Shown piece after piece: positions 63,529 through 64,000 of a DNA stretch of 64,000 nucleotides (position 1 is its first letter; each line of letters opens with the position of its first letter). Below the pieces are notes generated by a model, which worked only from the letters and a program-made list of their open reading frames with translations, was not told the origin of the DNA and searched no databases. The DNA comes from Desertivirga xinjiangensis. Lineage in GTDB: Bacteria; Bacteroidota; Bacteroidia; Sphingobacteriales; Sphingobacteriaceae. The position numbers were made by a program, and so were the translations under genes. The DNA lies in contig NZ_JAFMZP010000001.1 in NCBI RefSeq assembly GCF_024436435.1, positions 1 to 64,000 of the forward strand, read 5' to 3'.

Positions 63529-64000
63529 ATGAAATTGAATCTGAATACCGGATCTATATTAGTTATCTCAGCCTTACTGCTTTGTTTTGGCTGTAAAAAG
63601 GAATACGAAAGTATAGAAGAACTGGATGAGAAGAACATAGAAGAATATATCACGAGCAATAATTTGCAGATTGAGACCAGTAATGGTATTCGTTATCAGA
63701 TTATTAAACCAGGGACCGGAGCCGACTTAACATACAAGGAAGTAGTGCCGGTAATTTTTACCGTACGATCTTTAGACGGGCAGTACGTGTCTTCTGATAC
63801 GTTTTCTACCGGGAATCGTTATGGAGCATTTGGAGCAAACACCTATTACGCGGGTGTTGTGCCGAGTGATTTTCTTGGGTACTTTGGTCGTGAGAAACGT
63901 TATCCTGAAGCTTTAAAGACTGCCGTAGTTGAGATCCTTAAAAAGAGAGGTGGAGAGATCCGGGTGATTGTTCCTTCAAGAGAGGCCTATGGCAGAAATG
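63529..64000 (+). CDS. FKBP-type peptidyl-prolyl isomerase-like lipoprotein, 3' end outside window
   Basis: Reads open from the ATG at 63529 to the window edge (157 codons). MKLNLNTGSILVISALLLCFGC gives a lipobox with Cys22. NIEEYITSNNLQIETSNGIRYQIIKPGTGADL and GGEIRVIVPSREAYG match the FKBP pattern of the upstream neighbour. An unusual longer insertion (~85-130, with YAGVVPSDFLGYFGREKRYPE) replaces the short loop, so the active site may differ. Confidence 0.82.
   Translation, partial: MKLNLNTGSILVISALLLCFGCKKEYESIEELDEKNIEEYITSNNLQIETSNGIRYQIIKPGTGADLTYKEVVPVIFTVRSLDGQYVSSDTFSTGNRYGAFGANTYYAGVVPSDFLGYFGREKRYPEALKTAVVEILKKRGGEIRVIVPSREAYGRN

Noticed and set aside
1-64000. CRISPR arrays, prophage or integrative element
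   Set aside because: No regularly spaced repeats, integrase, transposase, capsid or att-like duplication was found; tRNA-Phe has no nearby partial duplicate in the window.

Overview
The window looks like chromosomal DNA of a Bacteroidota bacterium, most likely of the Sphingobacteriaceae (Pedobacter-like). Several things point there. Promoters have the Bacteroidota form TTTG-N19-TAnnTTTG (rpsF at 35928-35958 is a perfect match) and Shine-Dalgarno sequences are mostly absent. The primary sigma factor is the short 286-residue type. There is a TonB receptor with a carboxypeptidase-regulatory-like N-terminal domain, and many lineage-typical families occur (GH3-like protein, DUF2652, TPM/LemA, lipoprotein FKBPs). 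Nearly all genes are housekeeping. I see no prophage, integrase, transposase or CRISPR array.

Layout. 1-95 is the end of an rRNA operon (5S 3' end and terminator). 375-9656 holds an S8 protease, a giant phosphoesterase/beta-barrel lipoprotein with a propeller lipoprotein, a convergent HD-PycTM-like / DUF2652 cyclase-like pair, and a lactonase-like MBL protein. 9796-13773 is recJ-lptB-GH3. 13823-19073 (minus) carries TerC, polyprenyl synthase, an ECF sigma factor, murB and waaA. 19139-24334 is a tightly packed nucleotide-sugar operon (ugd, UDP-xylose synthase, galE, rmlB, cpsB-like phosphatase). 24407-27661 has an A-type Fe-S carrier, a small membrane protein, a collapsed 5'-nucleotidase locus and dnaA. 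27814-35778 contains bestrophin, MOSC, NUDIX, two TPM proteins, LemA, a FAD oxidoreductase and an rRNA methyltransferase. 36001-38798 has rpsF-rpsR-rplI, mtgA, a possible small RNA and tRNA-Phe. 38950-49593 (mostly minus) has PAP2, a second beta-barrel paralogue, two hydrolases, rpoD, a second MBL protein, lpdA and an orphan. 50205-53898 is a TonB receptor with a four-repeat lipoprotein. 54088-58853 is yceD-rpmF-plsX-fabH-accB-accC (fatty-acid synthesis). tatC, rpiB, an M28 peptidase, a small outer-membrane protein and two FKBP lipoproteins end the window; the last is cut by the window edge.

Four things deserve most attention. (1) An HD phosphohydrolase fused to a Pycsar-type membrane effector domain (6907-8115) lies tail-to-tail, 9 nt away, with a class III nucleotidyl-cyclase-like DUF2652 protein (8125-8739). 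The latter keeps both metal-binding aspartates but has an unusual substrate-pocket pair. This could be an unrecognised cyclic-nucleotide membrane-signalling module. (2) Two paralogous outer-membrane beta-barrel proteins (2169-5924 and 40839-43412) share a periplasmic domain whose motifs resemble HipA/FAM20-type kinases, and each is linked to a phosphatase (a fused calcineurin-like domain in one, an adjacent PAP2 gene in the other). (3) Two adjacent 5'-nucleotidase genes next to dnaA have collapsed into one fused remnant. (4) Several nested palindromes and repeat-like elements occupy the few large intergenic gaps (49700-49841, 60355-60442, 62271-62310, and a GC-rich motif seen twice).
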